Positions 31,201-32,779 of a DNA stretch of 32,779 bases are shown here, piece after piece (position 1 is the first letter of the stretch; every line of letters begins with the position of its first letter). Origin of the DNA: a virus; IMG/VR virus record IMGVR_UViG_3300035158_000526, positions 1 through 32,779 of that record; one strand, given 5' to 3'. A program made the translations under genes and the position numbers. The notes below the pieces were generated by a model that was not told the origin of the DNA, ran no database searches, and saw only the letters and a program-made list of their open reading frames with translations.

Positions 31201-32483
31201 ACCTTAATGATTTATGGGTAAGAACTGGTGAAATTATTCATCATGTACAAGATGGATTTTTGGATGCTGAAGAAGGAATAGACGTATTAAATGAAAGTTT
31301 TAATTTATTAATCGAAGGAGCGAGGAAGTTAGGAAAAGAAGGTTCGCAAGCGATGATTGATTTTATCCGAAACGTCCGTGAATCTGGTTTAGAAGTTGGA
31401 GCTGTAACGGAATATATTCTGGAACAATTGGATAAAATTCCTGCTTCGCTAGAAACGTTGATTAAAAATGTTATTCCTGAAAACTTGGTTGAGATAACAG
31501 ACGAACGAGCGCTCCGGCTAGAGAATAGATTAAAAGGATTAGCTCAAGTGACCATGGATACTTTTAACGCTATGCTGTCTGAAGGAAGAACATATCTGGA
31601 AACGATGCGAGCGTTAGAAGGTCCATTGACGGCATTATTCGATCAGTATGAAAGATTGGGGAAAGAGATTCCAAGCTTCTTAGTACCATTTAAAGAGATG
31701 ATTGATTTGATGCAAGAAAAACCAAAAATCTTTGAAGATTTGGATGCAGCAATTTCTATTCTACAATCATTATCAAATACGGCTTATTTAACTCAAGGAT
31801 CGTTTGACGCGCTTGCTGAAAGTGCGACAAAATTTGCAAAATCAATCCTTGGTGTTGAAGGGAATTTAAATAAAGCGATGAGGTCTATGGAATTGACTCA
31901 GTCACAAATTATGGCACTGCTCCCTATTGTTGCGCAATTTGTGGGATCAGCGGCATTATTTGGAATTGGTATTCCTGAATGGATGAAGACTTTCGTAACA
32001 AAACAACTTGGAGTTGATTGGTCAGAATTTAAACAAGTAGCTAAAACTCAGGCAAATTCTGGAATTGCTACAGTCGAAAAATTAAAACAACTACTCGATA
32101 CTACGAGAGATCAACATAAGCGAGACCGTGACGTTGTGAATGATTTTAGAAGAGAAAACAGAAATCGATTGGATGATTTAATTCGAGTTACAAGAAATTT
32201 AGGCGACAATATGGGAATAAAAGCTCAGCATGGGGTCCATGGAGTATTTACTGGACCTCAGTCGTTCCATATTGAACCAGGAATGAGAGAAAGAGTTGAT
32301 ATTGCTCCTGTTACTCAACAAGGGCCAGGAGCGGCAGGGGGAGTAACAATAATCGAACGACCTATGAATATTAAACCACTAATGATTTCGAAAGAAGATT
32401 TGGGAATGTTGCTTATCGAGTTCTTCGAGGAAGCATCTCGAGACGAACGAGTGATTTGGAGTCCGAAAGGAGTTAGAGGGTAA
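28215..32483 (+). CDS. Tape measure protein
   Basis: 1422 residues, the longest gene of the window. The N-terminal ~350 residues follow the phage tail tape-measure domain (TIGR01760-type), with SPVLGDTTELARGMYQVLSA, GVTDVFTAVDALTTVINAYG, and TLTRSGIDVNTTTVQLRQIL. The middle is coiled coil. A Gly/Ala/Ser-rich hydrophobic stretch with four or more short segments lies around residues 835-915 and ends in FKKKKTAEQ. At about 0.15 nm per residue a tail near 210 nm is expected. No peptidase motif was noticed. The 5' end is one base after the chaperone frame. Confidence 0.9.
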   Translation: MAKKDIIVVLEVDDRGTPKIKKAVASTRSELKKLRTSTKQTSAGFTQMKNSVSKSGQSMSVFKKIAGSTWGQMAAGMGVVVGVQAGIRMLKDAITDVIRVGREFEKTWANVTTMMTVADGKIEGTNMTLDDMKWQLISMSPVLGDTTELARGMYQVLSASIEPAKAIEFLGEAAKSAKAGVTDVFTAVDALTTVINAYGLEAEDVTKVSDVMFQTVKRGKLTYEGMSGALGTVVPVAAQVGIEFTEIAAGMATLTRSGIDVNTTTVQLRQILVSLLKPQEKAIKYAEKIGLEFNTAAVASMGLANWLKHLHEKTGGSAEASAILFGNVRALSGVMGLAANDAVELAKDTGLMTDAWEKGGQTQEAFAKQMESIDFWMETSKNTMNKLKIAFFEGLIDPARKGIKSAGELEQKTGELVSATKLFGNILGWVLKTRLSGTVKALHMLSTAQEMGAKGFLMLAFSMTGAGIPAARKMYREHQRNKEAAAALGEGVDWVRGKYDDFVGVLKKGWNALKEAQQKMDETGNTSLEMMELFEKLKIKTRDTLVVEMEVAEDRLGKVISSGKATKDQIGKLADELVKMKESLGRDVSPELLKLTTNFINMKKKITDSIPSMTNLQIETLAMTESIKKLVSEGYREDEILRLLGKQIIDLYEEGKKFEKVTGQLMPDALSNLGVAATNATTEVKLLKKESVDVNKVLERAVERYDAVAGSMLGLTPQFLKAVKYIRDLGKAAEESGLKTKLQLRTELEKLEKNFRHLRGEGQLTANETVKGVDQIIAIYKELGLKVPAEYKKIRKESKKAAIEFAEDWAKSLEATGILFKVLGDQVGGAFGNVITATGSLVQQVGATIKSGVTNVGDILGAVSQQVGALGGAIGEMISGAKDSFASLGASIGGMIGGIFSPLGKAIGSFFGGLIGGLFKKKKTAEQIAKEAAEKAQKDLEGRVKSIQKTLTKFGEVSEATAEKIAKSWQSGLEGFAAVSLHFADVIRDVGITQSNLNDLWVRTGEIIHHVQDGFLDAEEGIDVLNESFNLLIEGARKLGKEGSQAMIDFIRNVRESGLEVGAVTEYILEQLDKIPASLETLIKNVIPENLVEITDERALRLENRLKGLAQVTMDTFNAMLSEGRTYLETMRALEGPLTALFDQYERLGKEIPSFLVPFKEMIDLMQEKPKIFEDLDAAISILQSLSNTAYLTQGSFDALAESATKFAKSILGVEGNLNKAMRSMELTQSQIMALLPIVAQFVGSAALFGIGIPEWMKTFVTKQLGVDWSEFKQVAKTQANSGIATVEKLKQLLDTTRDQHKRDRDVVNDFRRENRNRLDDLIRVTRNLGDNMGIKAQHGVHGVFTGPQSFHIEPGMRERVDIAPVTQQGPGAAGGVTIIERPMNIKPLMISKEDLGMLLIEFFEEASRDERVIWSPKGVRG

Positions 32484-32662
32484 TGAAGAACAAAAAACTT
32501 CAAGAATTAGTGCGAACAGGCAAAGTGAGAGAAGATTTATATGACACTATTCATAATTTTGAGATGGTTATATTAGATCGAAAATCTCGTCTTAATAAAA
32601 TAGAGAAGCAATGTATTGCTATATGGTTAGAAATTCTTTCGAAAGATTTTTCAGAAGAATAA
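32483..32662 (+). CDS. Small helical hypothetical protein
   Basis: 59 residues (MKNKKLQELVRTGKVREDLY... ending LSKDFSEE), starting on the last base of the tape-measure stop (TAATG). Charged and helical, no hydrophobic segment or motif recognised. The coupling to the tape measure gene supports translation. Function unknown. Confidence 0.55.
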   Translation: MKNKKLQELVRTGKVREDLYDTIHNFEMVILDRKSRLNKIEKQCIAIWLEILSKDFSEE

Positions 32663-32749
32663 ATGAATAAAAAATTGTCTGAATTGCATAAAGAAAAGCG
32701 TAGAAGACTTTCGAAGAGAGGATGTTATATTAAAAAAGATACATCCTAG
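32663..32749 (+). CDS. Very short basic peptide gene
   Basis: 28 residues (MNKKLSELHKEKRRRLSKRG then CYIKKDTS), starting right after the preceding TAA. Strongly basic. Its 3' half lies inside a hairpin (32715-32754), so it may be a chance frame over a regulatory element. Confidence 0.35.
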   Translation: MNKKLSELHKEKRRRLSKRGCYIKKDTS

Positions 32750-32756
32750 TCTCTTT
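32715..32756 (+). terminator. Possible terminator hairpin near the right end
   Basis: GGATGT (32720-32725) pairs with ACATCC (32741-32746), extended by AGAGA/TCTCT (32715-32719 with 32750-32754) across a three-base bulge; the loop is 15 bases and a T/C-rich tail follows. The loop is large and the tail weak, so it may act poorly. Confidence 0.4.
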
Positions 32757-32764
32757 CTTCATTG

Positions 32765-32770
32765 TATAAT
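32765..32770 (+). promoter_or_regulatory. Possible promoter -10 box (TATAAT)
   Basis: A perfect TATAAT just after the putative terminator, at a place where a new transcription unit would be expected to begin. No recognisable -35 box lies at the right distance, and the window ends nine bases later, so the downstream gene cannot be seen. Confidence 0.3.
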
Positions 32771-32779
32771 ATAAAAAGA

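Noticed and set aside
1-32779. CRISPR array, insertion sequence or integrase attachment site
   Set aside because: No regularly spaced repeats, no transposase or integrase motif, and no duplicated tRNA 3' end were seen by eye; a systematic repeat search was not possible.

Overview
The window is one contiguous piece of a tailed-bacteriophage genome. It is AT-rich, very tightly packed, and almost entirely coded on the + strand. The exception is a short GC-rich stretch at the extreme left. Genes mostly abut or overlap by 1 to 10 bases (ATGA, GTGA, TTGA and TAATG junctions). TAA, TAG and TGA all act as stops, so the genetic code is standard. The order head protein, prohead protease/scaffold, major capsid protein, head-tail connector, tail completion, tail tube, tail assembly chaperone (with a probable -1 frameshift), tape measure is the usual morphogenesis order. 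No sheath gene is visible, so a long non-contractile tail is the simplest reading (inference). The host cannot be named from sequence alone.

Region by region: (1) 1-210 is GC-rich (121 of the first 180 bases are G or C by hand count) and carries, on the minus strand, part of a NodU/CmcH-type carbamoyltransferase. It stops abruptly near 205-212, where the AT-rich phage DNA starts in the middle of another truncated reading frame. This looks like a chimeric junction. (2) 211-10909 holds an SPP1 gp7/Mu F-like head protein, a DUF2061 membrane protein, an N-acetylmuramoyl-L-alanine amidase, a metallophosphoesterase, a sugar-type cupin, a lipoprotein with a trypsin-like triad, a secreted TIM-barrel glycosidase-like protein and many small membrane proteins. 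Five tRNA genes are dropped between them: initiator Met (CAT), Ala (TGC), Asp (GTC), Trp (CCA) and Gly (TCC). (3) 10881-14143 is the capsid module: a small N-terminal-motif protein, a prohead protease fused to a scaffold with a likely internal start, and a T4 gp23-like major capsid protein, closed by a strong terminator. (4) 14199-23647 is a 9.4 kb cargo island of carbohydrate enzymes between the capsid and connector genes: a GT9-like transferase, a 902-residue GT9-GT2-GT9 fusion, a radical SAM/SPASM protein, a PAPS sulfotransferase, a SAM methyltransferase, a LicD-family protein, a DUF2284 cysteine cluster protein, a TagD-like cytidylyltransferase and two NAD-dependent epimerase/reductases, the second like GDP-L-fucose synthase. 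(5) 23649-32749 is the connector and tail module, ending with the tape measure and two tiny genes.

The most interesting content is the island. Its genes are translationally coupled and together could make activated sugars, transfer them, and decorate the glycan with sulfate, methyl and a LicD-type phospho-substituent. Its place directly after the capsid gene suggests either glycosylation of the virion or remodelling of the host surface. The cupin (6484-6900) and the secreted glycosidase-like protein (8601-9893) may belong to the same glycan theme.
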